In this document: in pieces, positions 52,673 to 61,713 of the stretch
Layout of the letters: each line of letters starts with the position of its first letter
Position numbering within the stretch: position 1 is the first letter of the stretch
Assembly: GCA_002862205.1 (NCBI GenBank)
Contig: PKCN01000271.1
Location: 1 to 64,000, forward strand
DNA length: 64,000 nt
From: Planctomycetaceae bacterium
Lineage (GTDB): Bacteria; Planctomycetota; Planctomycetia; Pirellulales; Pirellulaceae
Direction: 5' to 3'
Translations under genes and position numbers: made by a program
Notes under the pieces: generated by a model
Database searches by the model: none
Told to the model about the DNA's origin: nothing
The model's input: only the letters and a program-made list of their open reading frames with translations

Positions 52673-52738
52673 CAACGAGGGACCATGGCGAAGCAGTAAC
52701 AACGAGGGACCATGGCGAAGCAGTAACAACGAGGGACC
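52658..52738 (+). repeat. 27-bp perfect tandem triplication including a gene's stop codon
   Basis: Three identical 27-bp units at 52658-52684, 52685-52711 and 52712-52738. Each unit begins ATGGCGAAGCAGTAA, i.e. the last codons and TAA stop of the sigma-like gene, so stops follow in frame three times. No mismatches, so the duplication is recent or actively maintained. Confidence 0.97.
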
Positions 52739-53032
52739 ACAATTCCCAATGGATGTTCAACAGAAAACAACTCGCTAGAAAATTTGCAGGAGCGCATCAT
52801 GAAACCTGATCACGATCCTCAACTCTGCACTGGAATCCAGAGACACCTGAGACGACAATGAGAACACTGGACGACCTATGCAACGCAACCTCTCCATTTG
52901 CCTGAATACCCAGATGCGCAGCACCCTCGCAGCGACCCCTTAGGGTACATTCACGTGGTCATCGCGTTTTCAGAACAGCCAGCCTCGTCTACCCCCGCCC
53001 AATTCACTCCCCCCAACGAAAGCACTTTTGAC
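52739..53032. other. Non-coding gap before the membrane cytochrome gene
   Basis: About 290 bp without a supported gene. An open frame from 52898 joins the cytochrome gene in frame, but the signal-peptide start at 53033 is preferred. No clear promoter or hairpin seen. Confidence 0.4.
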
Positions 53033-54148
53033 ATGCACAAGTTCGCTCTCAAGCCAACTTTGATGACCATCATTTTGGTATCGAGTGTCATTTTCGCCTC
53101 TCGCCCTGAGTGTTTAACAGCGGCGCAAAGTGACGAAACGCAGGCACCGGACTCAACACTCGATTCGGATGGGCATCTCGTGCAATTTGAGCGCGACATC
53201 GCTCCCATACTCCGCAAGCACTGCCTGGAGTGCCACGGCCCCGATGACGCGAAAAACGATTTCCGAGTGGATGACCGTGAAATCATGCTCGATTACATCG
53301 AACCCGGTGATGCTGCCGAGAGCATGCTGTATGTCGATTACATGACAACGGATGATGAAGATATGCTGATGCCGCCGAAATCACATGGTGGGCCTTGTTC
53401 GGTCAACGATTTGGCGCTGATACAAGTGTGGATCAATGAGGGTGCAAATTGGCCTGAGGATGCCACTGTGTCTGAAGAGAGTGAGCCAGTTAAAACGGCC
53501 CCTCCTGAGGTGCTTTCTCTTCCTGAGCGTGTGTGGTTCGCTCAGGGTTTCCTCCACCCGGCAACCGTACATTTTCCCATCGCGTTATTTACCTTGGGCG
53601 CTGGTTTCGTGGTGCTCGGCTGGAAATGGCCCGCACTTGGAAAACAGATCCCACTGGCTTGTCTGCTACTGGGAGCTCTCTCGTCCATTGCCGCCACACT
53701 CATGGGGTGGGCTTTGGCGCCCGAGCAGGGATATGGAAGCAATTGGAACATCATGGAATGGGGAAGAGAAGTCGACGCACATCGCTGGAGCGCCGTGATT
53801 GTTACTATCTTTTCAACCGCATGCGCAATCGTTGCATTGGCTGCTGTTCGTTCAGATAGCGCGAAACTGACCAAATTGTGGAAAGTCGGACTCCTCCTTT
53901 GTGCTGGCATGGTCGGTGCGGTAGGACACCAAGGCGGCGAGATGAGCTATGGAAAAGATTTTTATCCACGAGCGCTGAGAATTCTTACAGGTGCTCAAGC
54001 CGAACCTGAACCTGCCACATCCGACAACGAGGCAACCGCAGAGAAGCCCATCGCAGATCTAAAGCGACCCGATACTTCCCAACAGGAAAGTATCAAACAG
54101 CAGGCGACCAGGGCATTGCCCGTTTTCGCCAAAACATGGAATGCCTGA
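53033..54148 (+). CDS. Planctomycete-type cytochrome c domain fused to DUF2231-like membrane domain
   Basis: 371 aa from ATG 53033, which gives a signal peptide (KPTLMTIILVSSVIFASRP). Residues about 48-145 are a planctomycete cytochrome c (PSCyt1-like) domain: FERDIAPILRKHCLECHGPDD in outline with the haem site CLECH near 63, and MLMPPKSHGG supplying a possible Met ligand. Residues about 170-315 are a four-helix membrane domain like DUF2231 (FLHPATVHFPIALFTLGAGF; LSSIAATLMGWALAPEQG; EVDAHRWSAVIV; GAVGHQGGEMSYG). The conserved histidines could bind a further haem. Suggests membrane-bound electron transfer. Convergent with the transglutaminase gene. Confidence 0.85.
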   Translation: MHKFALKPTLMTIILVSSVIFASRPECLTAAQSDETQAPDSTLDSDGHLVQFERDIAPILRKHCLECHGPDDAKNDFRVDDREIMLDYIEPGDAAESMLYVDYMTTDDEDMLMPPKSHGGPCSVNDLALIQVWINEGANWPEDATVSEESEPVKTAPPEVLSLPERVWFAQGFLHPATVHFPIALFTLGAGFVVLGWKWPALGKQIPLACLLLGALSSIAATLMGWALAPEQGYGSNWNIMEWGREVDAHRWSAVIVTIFSTACAIVALAAVRSDSAKLTKLWKVGLLLCAGMVGAVGHQGGEMSYGKDFYPRALRILTGAQAEPEPATSDNEATAEKPIADLKRPDTSQQESIKQQATRALPVFAKTWNA

Positions 54149-54172
54149 CAGTTAAAGGATAATGTCCGCCAG

Positions 54173-55318
54173 TCACGGTTGCGTTGGCAACACAGAGAAA
54201 CGACGACTGTTGTCACCGACTTCCTCGACCCGTTGCATTGTCAGCCATGTCCCAGCATCTGTTGCGGCTCCCTCCTTTAACGGTATTCCGTCGGCTTCAG
54301 CGTAGATGGTGCGAATAATCGAAACTGGCTTCGATGCAGAGGGTACGAGCGGATAATTCTCGCCACGTGTGACCAACAGCCACGTGTTTTCCCGAAACCC
54401 GTTCAACGTACGCTGTCGAATGAGGTCGGCATTTTTTTTGCGTTTTTCGGGCAGTAGTGCCTCGTCCTTGCTGACCTTCAACGCCAGTTTCTGTGTCTCG
54501 CTCAAGTCGTACGAGACCCAGCCATAAGGTGGCATATAAACTTCCAGTTTGCAGTGCGAAGGCGAGCCTTTATCAAACATCTGCAGTCCGTACAGGACTC
54601 GTGATGGATAACCGATCTCACGCGCGAATGTGCCACACAATCCATGGTAATCGCTGCAGTGTCCTCGGCGATGAATCAGCCCATGTGCTGGATCTGCCGT
54701 TAGCGACGCATTGGCTGAATCATAGGTCAAATGCTGATCAACCCACTCGATCGCCTTCATGAACTGCCTCGATTTTTCATTCGAAACTGCTTGAATCTGA
54801 CCCACGATATCTTTGTAATCCTTGGCACGTTCCGAACGCACATCTGGCTTTTGGAAAACCTCGAACGCTTGAGGCCACGAGGCTGCATTGGCAACCTTCG
54901 AGTAATCCACGTCCCAGTCGAGCTGAGCAATCTCTGCTGCAAACGTGTGCTGTATCTCCAACGCACCGTCGGGTGAATCGATTTCAAAGTAGGCGAATGC
55001 GTTACCAAAAGTAGGTTCACGAGTGAGTTGCGGTTGGTGCTCGCGTGGGAAAGTACGGAACTCACTTTCTGTAACCACCTGAGTCGCGGTGGAGGGTGGC
55101 AGCGGCACCCATACCCGTAGTTTTCGGGTCTTTGCCGGAGCCATGATGGCAACCCTGAAATCAACATTGAATTTGGCAACGGACGTTTTCGCTGGTGCCA
55201 ATGGCGACTTCGTTCCGTCTCCCGGTCCCGGTTCACCTTCCCAAGCAACCACGTTGGTATCGGTGGCCAGCAGACACCCAATTAACAGCAAAAAAGAGAT
55301 CAAATACTTCAAAATCAT
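54173..55318 (-). CDS. Exported transglutaminase-like protein
   Basis: 381 aa from ATG 55318 with a signal peptide (LKYLISFLLLIGCLLATDTN; the cysteine may also be lipidated). The N-terminal beta-rich domain is FRVAIMAPAKTRKLRVWVPLPP. The transglutaminase core has the triad Cys-His-Asp: RRGHCSDYHGLCGTFAREIG (Cys), PSHCKLEVYMPPYGW (His) and VSYDLSETQKLAL (Asp). Such bacterial proteins are usually cysteine proteases or amidases rather than cross-linkers; the substrate is unknown and would be periplasmic. Monocistronic. Confidence 0.87.
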   Translation of the reverse strand: MILKYLISFLLLIGCLLATDTNVVAWEGEPGPGDGTKSPLAPAKTSVAKFNVDFRVAIMAPAKTRKLRVWVPLPPSTATQVVTESEFRTFPREHQPQLTREPTFGNAFAYFEIDSPDGALEIQHTFAAEIAQLDWDVDYSKVANAASWPQAFEVFQKPDVRSERAKDYKDIVGQIQAVSNEKSRQFMKAIEWVDQHLTYDSANASLTADPAHGLIHRRGHCSDYHGLCGTFAREIGYPSRVLYGLQMFDKGSPSHCKLEVYMPPYGWVSYDLSETQKLALKVSKDEALLPEKRKKNADLIRQRTLNGFRENTWLLVTRGENYPLVPSASKPVSIIRTIYAEADGIPLKEGAATDAGTWLTMQRVEEVGDNSRRFSVLPTQP

Positions 55319-55517
55319 GATAGAAACTCTCAGAAACAAATTCTGTACGATCGTCGGAGCTTAACGGAAATACACCTTGTGGAGTATTCTGTGGGAATAA
55401 GCCCAATCGATGAAGCATGGACTCGATACCCGAATACAGAAAAACAGTCCGTGTCCATCGATGATAGTGAACAAACAACATTTTTATGAGCCCCTCTCGC
55501 CCTAAACGGATTGCCCG

Positions 55518-57689
55518 GTGAATTCCAAGCAAGCTTCGAGCCAGAAGACATCATCCCACGATAGAGATAAGCTGCCCGGGGATCGATTCATCAATCGGGA
55601 ACTCAGTTGGCTTGAATTCAATGAACGTGTGCTTGATCAGGCTGCAGACAACTCCCTGCCTCTTCTGGAAAGAGCGAAATTCCTTGCCATCAGCAGCTCC
55701 AATCTTGATGAATTCATGATGGTGCGGGTGGGAAGTTTGCAGATGCAGTACCAGAGGAACACCATGGTGCGTGATGCCTCCGGTCTGACGGTTGGTGAAC
55801 AACTGCTTGCGGTAGCACACCGGTGTGAAGTTTTCACGAACCGTCAGTACAGCATTCTATCCGAGGCTCTGGAGCCGTCACTGGCCGAACATGAAATTCA
55901 CCGCATCGATTTGAACCAATGCAGTGAGCGGTGCCTGGAGGCCGCGGAGCGACGTTTCAGAAACGACGTGTTAGCTGTCATTTCCCCACAAGCAATTTTT
56001 GAGGAGCGGCCATTTCCTCTACTACAAGGTCTGGGAGTACATCTGTGCATCCGCTTGAAATCAGGAAAGCAAACCGGAGATGAATCCGAAGCAAATCCAT
56101 GGGAATTTGCCGTCATCCCACTTGGTCGGACGGTTCCACGTGTGGTTCTGATGCCCTCTGATCGGGGGCACTCGTACCTGTTGCTGGAAGACTTGATCAA
56201 ACACCACATTGACGAATTTTTCCCGGGCCGCGAAGTCATTGAATGTGTTACTTTTCGAATCACCCGCAACGCAGACATTGAATTACAGGAAGATGCTGCT
56301 GCCGATTTAATGATTGGCATGGAAGAAGTACTCGAGAGCAGACGACAATCACGAGTCACGCGACTCGAGTACAGTCACGATGCAAGTGATGCAACGCTTG
56401 CATTTCTGTCAGAGAAAATGCATTTACGGGGTCAGGATTTATATCCAACGGCCGGTCCACTGGACCTCAGTTACCTGTTCACACTACATGGCCTTGAAGG
56501 TTTTGATGCTTTAAGAGATGAAGCATGGCCGCCACAACGTGTGTCGAGTATTGATCCCTCCGAAAACATGTTTTCGTCTATCAGTCGGGATGACATCCTG
56601 CTGTTGCATCCGTACGAAAGCTTTGATCCCGTCGTGCGTTTAATCGAAGAAGCAGCAATCGACCCGGATGTCCTGGCGATCAAGCAGGTGCTTTATCGTA
56701 CGAGTCGTAACAGTCCCATCGTTGCCGCTTTGAAAAGAGCAGCCAAGAACGGGAAATATGTTTCTGTGATTGTTGAATTGAAAGCGAGATTTGACGAAGC
56801 ACGGAACATTGAATGGGCGCAGGAAATGGAACAAACAGGTGTTCAAGTTATTTATGGGATTCGCGGACTTAAAACCCATGCCAAGATTTGCATCATCGTT
56901 CGGCGTGAACCACAAGGGATCGTCCGCTACATGCACTTCGGAACTGGAAACTACAATGAGGTGACGGCGACGCTTTATGGTGATGTCTCGTTGCTTACCT
57001 GCAATGAAGAACTGGGCTCGGACGCCTCCGCTTTTTTCAATGCGGTCACTGGAGCCAGCCAGCCACAAAAACTTCGACATCTTGATAGTGCACCAACCAC
57101 ACTACGAAAAAGGATTGTGGACCTGATCAACGCTGAAACGCTGCGCTGTCGCGAGGGACAGCGGGCAGAAATCGTTGCAAAGCTGAACGCATTGGTCGAC
57201 ACGGAGGTGATTGACGCTCTGTACCGTGCGAGTCAAGCAGGTGTAAAAATTCTTCTCAATATCCGCGGCGTTTGCTGCCTCCGCCCAGGCGTCGCAGGAC
57301 TGAGTGAAACCATTCGGGTCATTTCCATCGTCGACCGCTTTCTTGAACATGCGAGAATCTTTTATTTCCGCCACGGTGGTGACTCGGAACTTTTCATCAG
57401 CAGTGCAGATTGGATGCCGCGAAATCTTGACCGGCGCGTTGAAATCATGGTGCCCATCGACGATCCCGTTTGCCGCGAAAAAGTGATGGATTCACTCTTC
57501 ACCTATTTTCAGGACAATTGCAATTCCTGGGAAATGCAAGCCGATGGTGCATACAATCGGACTCAACCGCAAAGTCATTCAGTCAGATCGCAGGATTTAC
57601 TCTATCAGCGGGCGTGCCAGGCAACCGAGCAGATACGCCAAAAGCTCCGAACCACATTCGAGACGCACGAACCACCCGAACACCGATAG
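55518..57689 (+). CDS. ppk: Polyphosphate kinase 1
   Basis: Makes polyphosphate from ATP reversibly. 723 aa from GTG. N domain FINRELSWLEFNERVLDQA near residue 25 and SSNLDEFMMVRVG near 58; core DILLLHPYESFDPVVRLI near 358; VLYRTSRNSPIVAAL near 395. The phospho-accepting His is in RGLKTHAKICIIVR near 453 and the second site in MHFGTGNYNE near 475. RAEIVAKLNALVD and the C-terminal PLD-like repeat (RGVCCLRPGV, SADWMPRNLDRRVE) are intact. Monocistronic; convergent with purB. Confidence 0.97.
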   Translation: MNSKQASSQKTSSHDRDKLPGDRFINRELSWLEFNERVLDQAADNSLPLLERAKFLAISSSNLDEFMMVRVGSLQMQYQRNTMVRDASGLTVGEQLLAVAHRCEVFTNRQYSILSEALEPSLAEHEIHRIDLNQCSERCLEAAERRFRNDVLAVISPQAIFEERPFPLLQGLGVHLCIRLKSGKQTGDESEANPWEFAVIPLGRTVPRVVLMPSDRGHSYLLLEDLIKHHIDEFFPGREVIECVTFRITRNADIELQEDAAADLMIGMEEVLESRRQSRVTRLEYSHDASDATLAFLSEKMHLRGQDLYPTAGPLDLSYLFTLHGLEGFDALRDEAWPPQRVSSIDPSENMFSSISRDDILLLHPYESFDPVVRLIEEAAIDPDVLAIKQVLYRTSRNSPIVAALKRAAKNGKYVSVIVELKARFDEARNIEWAQEMEQTGVQVIYGIRGLKTHAKICIIVRREPQGIVRYMHFGTGNYNEVTATLYGDVSLLTCNEELGSDASAFFNAVTGASQPQKLRHLDSAPTTLRKRIVDLINAETLRCREGQRAEIVAKLNALVDTEVIDALYRASQAGVKILLNIRGVCCLRPGVAGLSETIRVISIVDRFLEHARIFYFRHGGDSELFISSADWMPRNLDRRVEIMVPIDDPVCREKVMDSLFTYFQDNCNSWEMQADGAYNRTQPQSHSVRSQDLLYQRACQATEQIRQKLRTTFETHEPPEHR

Positions 57690-57731
57690 CCAGTCAGACC
57701 TGCTCAATCCCGGTTGCCAAAGTCTCTCGCG

Positions 57732-57741
57732 TGTAGCTACA
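57732..57741. other. 10-bp palindrome at the purB stop
   Basis: TGTAGCTACA is self-complementary; the purB TAG is the complement of 57737-57739. Part of the stop-codon palindrome set; individually short. Confidence 0.35.
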
Positions 57742-59164
57742 AAATTGAGCCGGGTCGATAGCCAGAAGCTTCCGGAAATCGCTCTGTGATGTTCGTGATT
57801 TTCTGAAGCACATTCTGGATCTGCACAGGTGCATTACCGATGAACTGGCTGGGATGACCAATGGCTTCATGTAGCTGGTCTGCATCCATCGGAATTCGGT
57901 CATCGGCAGACAAACGTGCTATCAAGTCGTTGTCATCCCTGCCGGATTCACGCATTGCTAATGCTGCAGCAACCGCATGCTCTTTGATCGCTTCATGAGC
58001 CGTCTCACGACCAACCCCAGACTTGACTGCTGCGACCAATATTTTAGTCGTAGCAAGAAATGGCAAGTACCGCCGCAACTCACGATCAATCACCGCGGGG
58101 TAGGCACCAAAGTCCATCAGCACTGTCAAAAATGTCTCCAGCTGCCCATCAATGGCAAGGAACGAATCCGGAATTGCAACACGCCGCACCACACTGCAAC
58201 TCACATCCCCCTCATTCCACTGATCACCCACAAGACCGCCAATCATGCTGAGATAACCACGCAGGATTACACTGAACCCGTCGATACGTTCTGCGGATCT
58301 CGCATTCATTTTATGCGGCATGGCAGACGAGCCGACTTGCCCAGGCTTGAAACCTTCTGTGGCAAGTTCAGCACCCGCCATCAAACGCAGTGTACGAGCA
58401 AAGTTTGCGGGACCAGATGACAGTTGCGCAAGCGCCGAGACGACATCAAAATCAACGGACCGTGGATAGACCTGCCCCACTGAATCAAAGCAATTTTGAA
58501 AACCAAGATTGTCCGCAATTCGCTGATCAAGCTGTTCAAGCTTTGAGGAATTGCCCTGGAACAAATCCAGCATATCCTGCTGAGTGCCAACCGGCCCCTT
58601 GATCCCACGCAAAGGCATTCGGTCCAAGAGCTCCTCAATCCGCTGAACCGCTACCAGAATCTCCTCTGCAATATTCGTAAATCGCTTACCAATTGTGGTC
58701 ACCTGTGCAGGTACATTGTGACTTCGGCCAGCGATAGCCAGCTCCGCTGTCTCGGAGGCACGCTCTGCGATTAACGCGAGTGCAGCCACACTACGATCAC
58801 GCACAAGCATCAGTGCAGAACGGATTTGTAACTGCTCAACATTCTCAGTCAAATCACGTGATGTCATCCCCTTGTGGATATGCTCATGACCAGCGAGCGC
58901 GTTGAATTCCTCAATTCTGGCCTTCACATCATGTTTAGTGACACGCTCTCGAGCATCGATCGACGAAAGATCAATCGATCCCATCACCCGGCGATAATCA
59001 TCCAGAACCTGCCGATCAACAGTCACTCCCAAGTCGTTCTGGGCTTCCAGCACCGCCAGCCAGAACTCTCGTTCCAAGATGACTTTCCCCGAGGGTGTCC
59101 AAATGTCAACCATGGCTGTACTGGCGTAACGTGACGCGAGAATATTGGGAAGATCGCGTGACAC
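57737..59164 (-). CDS. purB: Adenylosuccinate lyase
   Basis: Fumarase-superfamily enzyme acting twice in purine synthesis (SAICAR to AICAR; adenylosuccinate to AMP). 475 aa from GTG at 59164, with AAGGAG 6-7 nt upstream deciding the start. Motifs: RYAST near residue 12, HDVKARIEEFNALAGHEHIHKGMTSRDLTEN (in outline, with MTSRD near 100), the catalytic-loop signature GSSAMPHKMNAR near 283, and DVSCSVVRRVAIPDSF. Closer in length to the eukaryote-like branch than the 430-aa B. subtilis form. Monocistronic. Confidence 0.95.
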   Translation of the reverse strand: MSRDLPNILASRYASTAMVDIWTPSGKVILEREFWLAVLEAQNDLGVTVDRQVLDDYRRVMGSIDLSSIDARERVTKHDVKARIEEFNALAGHEHIHKGMTSRDLTENVEQLQIRSALMLVRDRSVAALALIAERASETAELAIAGRSHNVPAQVTTIGKRFTNIAEEILVAVQRIEELLDRMPLRGIKGPVGTQQDMLDLFQGNSSKLEQLDQRIADNLGFQNCFDSVGQVYPRSVDFDVVSALAQLSSGPANFARTLRLMAGAELATEGFKPGQVGSSAMPHKMNARSAERIDGFSVILRGYLSMIGGLVGDQWNEGDVSCSVVRRVAIPDSFLAIDGQLETFLTVLMDFGAYPAVIDRELRRYLPFLATTKILVAAVKSGVGRETAHEAIKEHAVAAALAMRESGRDDNDLIARLSADDRIPMDADQLHEAIGHPSQFIGNAPVQIQNVLQKITNITERFPEASGYRPGSIL

Positions 59165-59659
59165 GAGAGACTCCTTGAAATCGACAAGGGAAAGAAAAAA
59201 GAGCAGGAAGCCAGAATGTAAGTTCCGGTCACGGAAGTGAGTAGACGGCGTTCAATCTCCCCTTCATTAATCGAAAAAAACGAAAAAAGCCCGCTTTGAC
59301 GGCATAATCTTCCATTTTTCACCACGGAACCGGCATCAAACAGCAGCAAACTGCCGAAAGAAAGATCAGAGGCTGGCCTTCTTCACTTGGACATTGAGGG
59401 TTCCCGAACTGGAACTCTCTTAACCTGAAGGGCTCCTGGAATCGCTTCGAAACTACTCAAATGACTTCCAAGAGACCCCCGGTTTTAGGGGTTTGACCAC
59501 CTCGTTGGATTGCCAATTAGCGGTATTTCCGGCTAAAACGAGTGTTCAATAAACTCGGGCTAGCTCTGATCGCTAGTTGAATCATGGGCGTTTTCTTATT
59601 TTGTCGGATTTTGAATGTACAACCTTGTTAGTTCATTGCCTCGGATCAAAACCGTCAGC
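59165..59659. other. 495-bp intergenic region with two hairpins
   Basis: No supported gene. GAGGGTTCC - CGAACT - GGAACTCTC (59396-59419) is a 9-bp stem with one G-U pair; AGACCCC - CGGTTTTA - GGGGTTT (59473-59494) is a 7-bp stem with one G-U pair and three extra T. It separates divergent purB and the secreted-protein gene, so it may hold both promoters or a small RNA. Confidence 0.4.
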
Positions 59660-61618
59660 ATGACTATTCAAAGACGGTTCGTTTTCAATTTGCTCATTCT
59701 GTTTGGGCTTTGTGCTGCAAATGCGCCGATTTCCGGACAAGAAAAAGCACCTGTTGAAAACTACAAATCGGCCATCGAGTTGCTACCCGATTCCGTAGCA
59801 GGCATGGTACGCATCCCAAACCTGCCAAGATTTTGCGAAGCATGGGAAAAAACTTCCCTTGGAAAACTGATCGAAGATGAAGCGATGCAACCCTTCATCG
59901 AAGCTCAGCGGCAACGGGCCAAGAATTACCTCGAAGCATTTGACAACAAGGTCGGTGTTCGCCCAGAAGATCTTTACAACGTTGCCTCAGGCGAACTTGT
60001 TGTCAGTTGGTTGCCATTTCCAAATGACAAACGACGCCCGTTTGCGCTTTGCGTCATCGCCGATGTTCGAGGCAGAGTACCACAAGCCGAGGAAGCGATC
60101 GAAAAACTCGACAAGGATCTGAAAGTCGCTGGCTGGAAGCGAGAAGACATTGAACATCAGGGCCAAACCGTACGGATCTACAACACCGAGCCAAAGCCTG
60201 GGCAGTTGAAGATCGAGCAGATCGTTATTTCTCTTGATGAGACACGTCTTCTTGCTGCAGACCGCGACCTCGTGGTGACAGACCTTCTTGATACGATTGC
60301 TGGTGATGCAGATGGCGAACCCATTGTCAAACTAAAGGAGTTTCAGACGGTTCTGAAGAAGTCGAGTCAGGCCATTTTGGAACCCGTCAAACAAGGTGGC
60401 GGTACCATTGCAATTGAATGGTTCGCGAGACCCTTTCAAATGGCACGAATCCTGAGAGAGTCTTTGGATGTGGACCGGGGTAACCAAGTAGACATCGTAA
60501 AGCTACTGGAAAATCAGGGTTTCGATGCCGTCAAAGCAGCGGGAGGCATCCTCGTCCTCGCCGGCGAAAAATACCAAATGCTTCACCGGGGTTCGATTTT
60601 GGCACCACCCGTAACTGACAAGCCAAGCAAGTACAAATTGGCGGCAAGAATGCTGCAGTTCAAGAATGCGCCCCTCACCCTTATCCCTGCTTGGGTACAT
60701 TCGGACGCTGCCAGTTTCAGTCGAATCAATCCGCGTTTTGAAGAAATCTTTTGGGCTTCCGAAACATTGCTAAATGAAGCATTCGGTGACGAGATATTCA
60801 AGGACATCATCGAAGGCATCAGAGACGATGAAGATGGGCCACAAATCGATATTGCCAAGAACGTACTGCCCAACCTTGATGATGAGCTGATTTTAGTCAC
60901 CGACAACACGCTCCCGTCCGAACTCAATTCTGAACAGATGTTAATTGCGATCCGAATCTCGGATGCGGAAGCCATCAGGAAAGCCATTCGCAAAGCCATG
61001 GAAGTTGAACCCGATGCAAGTATCATGGACGCAGTCCCTGGTATTGATATCTGGCGTGTTCAACGCGGTGGCGATGACGACGAGCTTGATGAAGATCTGT
61101 TCGGGGACTTGGACATTGGGCTTGGTGAAGAAGAAATCGAAGAAAGTCCGCCATTGTTGGACCACTGGGCAATCGCAATGATCGATCAAGGAGCGAATTC
61201 TGAGACTCCATACCTGATGTTCTCGAATGATCCTGACATGCTGGTCGCAGCAGCAACCAGAATCCGCTCGGGAACGAAAGCGGGCTTAGTTGATGAACCT
61301 GAAATCAAGGCGATTGTGACATCGCTCAGAGAACTGGGGTGTACCTCACCCGCAATGGATCGGGTAGTCCGCACCAGACTCTCGCTGCGAGCAAAGTACA
61401 ACCTTCTTCGTGAAGGAAAATTGAAGGACAGCGACTCAGTCCTGTCTTCGTTTTATCGACGTTTTCTGGAAGATCAGGAGGCAGAAACGGATGGGGCGAT
61501 CAATGCCACTGACCTACCGCCACTGAGCGTAATCGAGAAATATCTCCCCAACGGTGGCGGTTTCTTTGAGACCACCGAAGATGGTTGGTCTTTGACCGGT
61601 TTCCTGCTCAATCTGTGA
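59660..61618 (+). CDS. Large exported protein of unknown function (planctomycete type)
   Basis: 652 aa from ATG 59660 with a signal peptide (FVFNLLILFGLCAANAPISGQ). The rest is soluble. The beginning SAIELLPDSVAGMVRIPNLPRFCEAWEKT and later segments (GELVVSWLPFPNDKRRPFALCVIADV, VVTDLLDTIAG, DELILVTDN, MLIAIRISDAEAIRKAIRKAM) resemble the DUF3352-like exported proteins in which lipid- or ligand-cavity domains repeat. An acidic insert (DDDELDEDLFGDLDIGLGEEE) lies near residue 470. No catalytic motif. Monocistronic. Confidence 0.7.
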   Translation: MTIQRRFVFNLLILFGLCAANAPISGQEKAPVENYKSAIELLPDSVAGMVRIPNLPRFCEAWEKTSLGKLIEDEAMQPFIEAQRQRAKNYLEAFDNKVGVRPEDLYNVASGELVVSWLPFPNDKRRPFALCVIADVRGRVPQAEEAIEKLDKDLKVAGWKREDIEHQGQTVRIYNTEPKPGQLKIEQIVISLDETRLLAADRDLVVTDLLDTIAGDADGEPIVKLKEFQTVLKKSSQAILEPVKQGGGTIAIEWFARPFQMARILRESLDVDRGNQVDIVKLLENQGFDAVKAAGGILVLAGEKYQMLHRGSILAPPVTDKPSKYKLAARMLQFKNAPLTLIPAWVHSDAASFSRINPRFEEIFWASETLLNEAFGDEIFKDIIEGIRDDEDGPQIDIAKNVLPNLDDELILVTDNTLPSELNSEQMLIAIRISDAEAIRKAIRKAMEVEPDASIMDAVPGIDIWRVQRGGDDDELDEDLFGDLDIGLGEEEIEESPPLLDHWAIAMIDQGANSETPYLMFSNDPDMLVAAATRIRSGTKAGLVDEPEIKAIVTSLRELGCTSPAMDRVVRTRLSLRAKYNLLREGKLKDSDSVLSSFYRRFLEDQEAETDGAINATDLPPLSVIEKYLPNGGGFFETTEDGWSLTGFLLNL

Positions 61619-61713
61619 TCAGCGTCTCATTTCTGCAACAGAACGCTGGCACTTGTGCAAGCAACAGTAGGTGTCGCAAACAATAGCGGCAAGTCTGTGC
61701 TACGAGTTTCTGA

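Noticed and set aside
61614-61620. Stop-codon palindromes at the 59660 gene (TGATCA) and ribF (CCTAGG)
   Set aside because: Only 6-bp self-complementary words, expected by chance, so left out of the stop-codon hairpin set.
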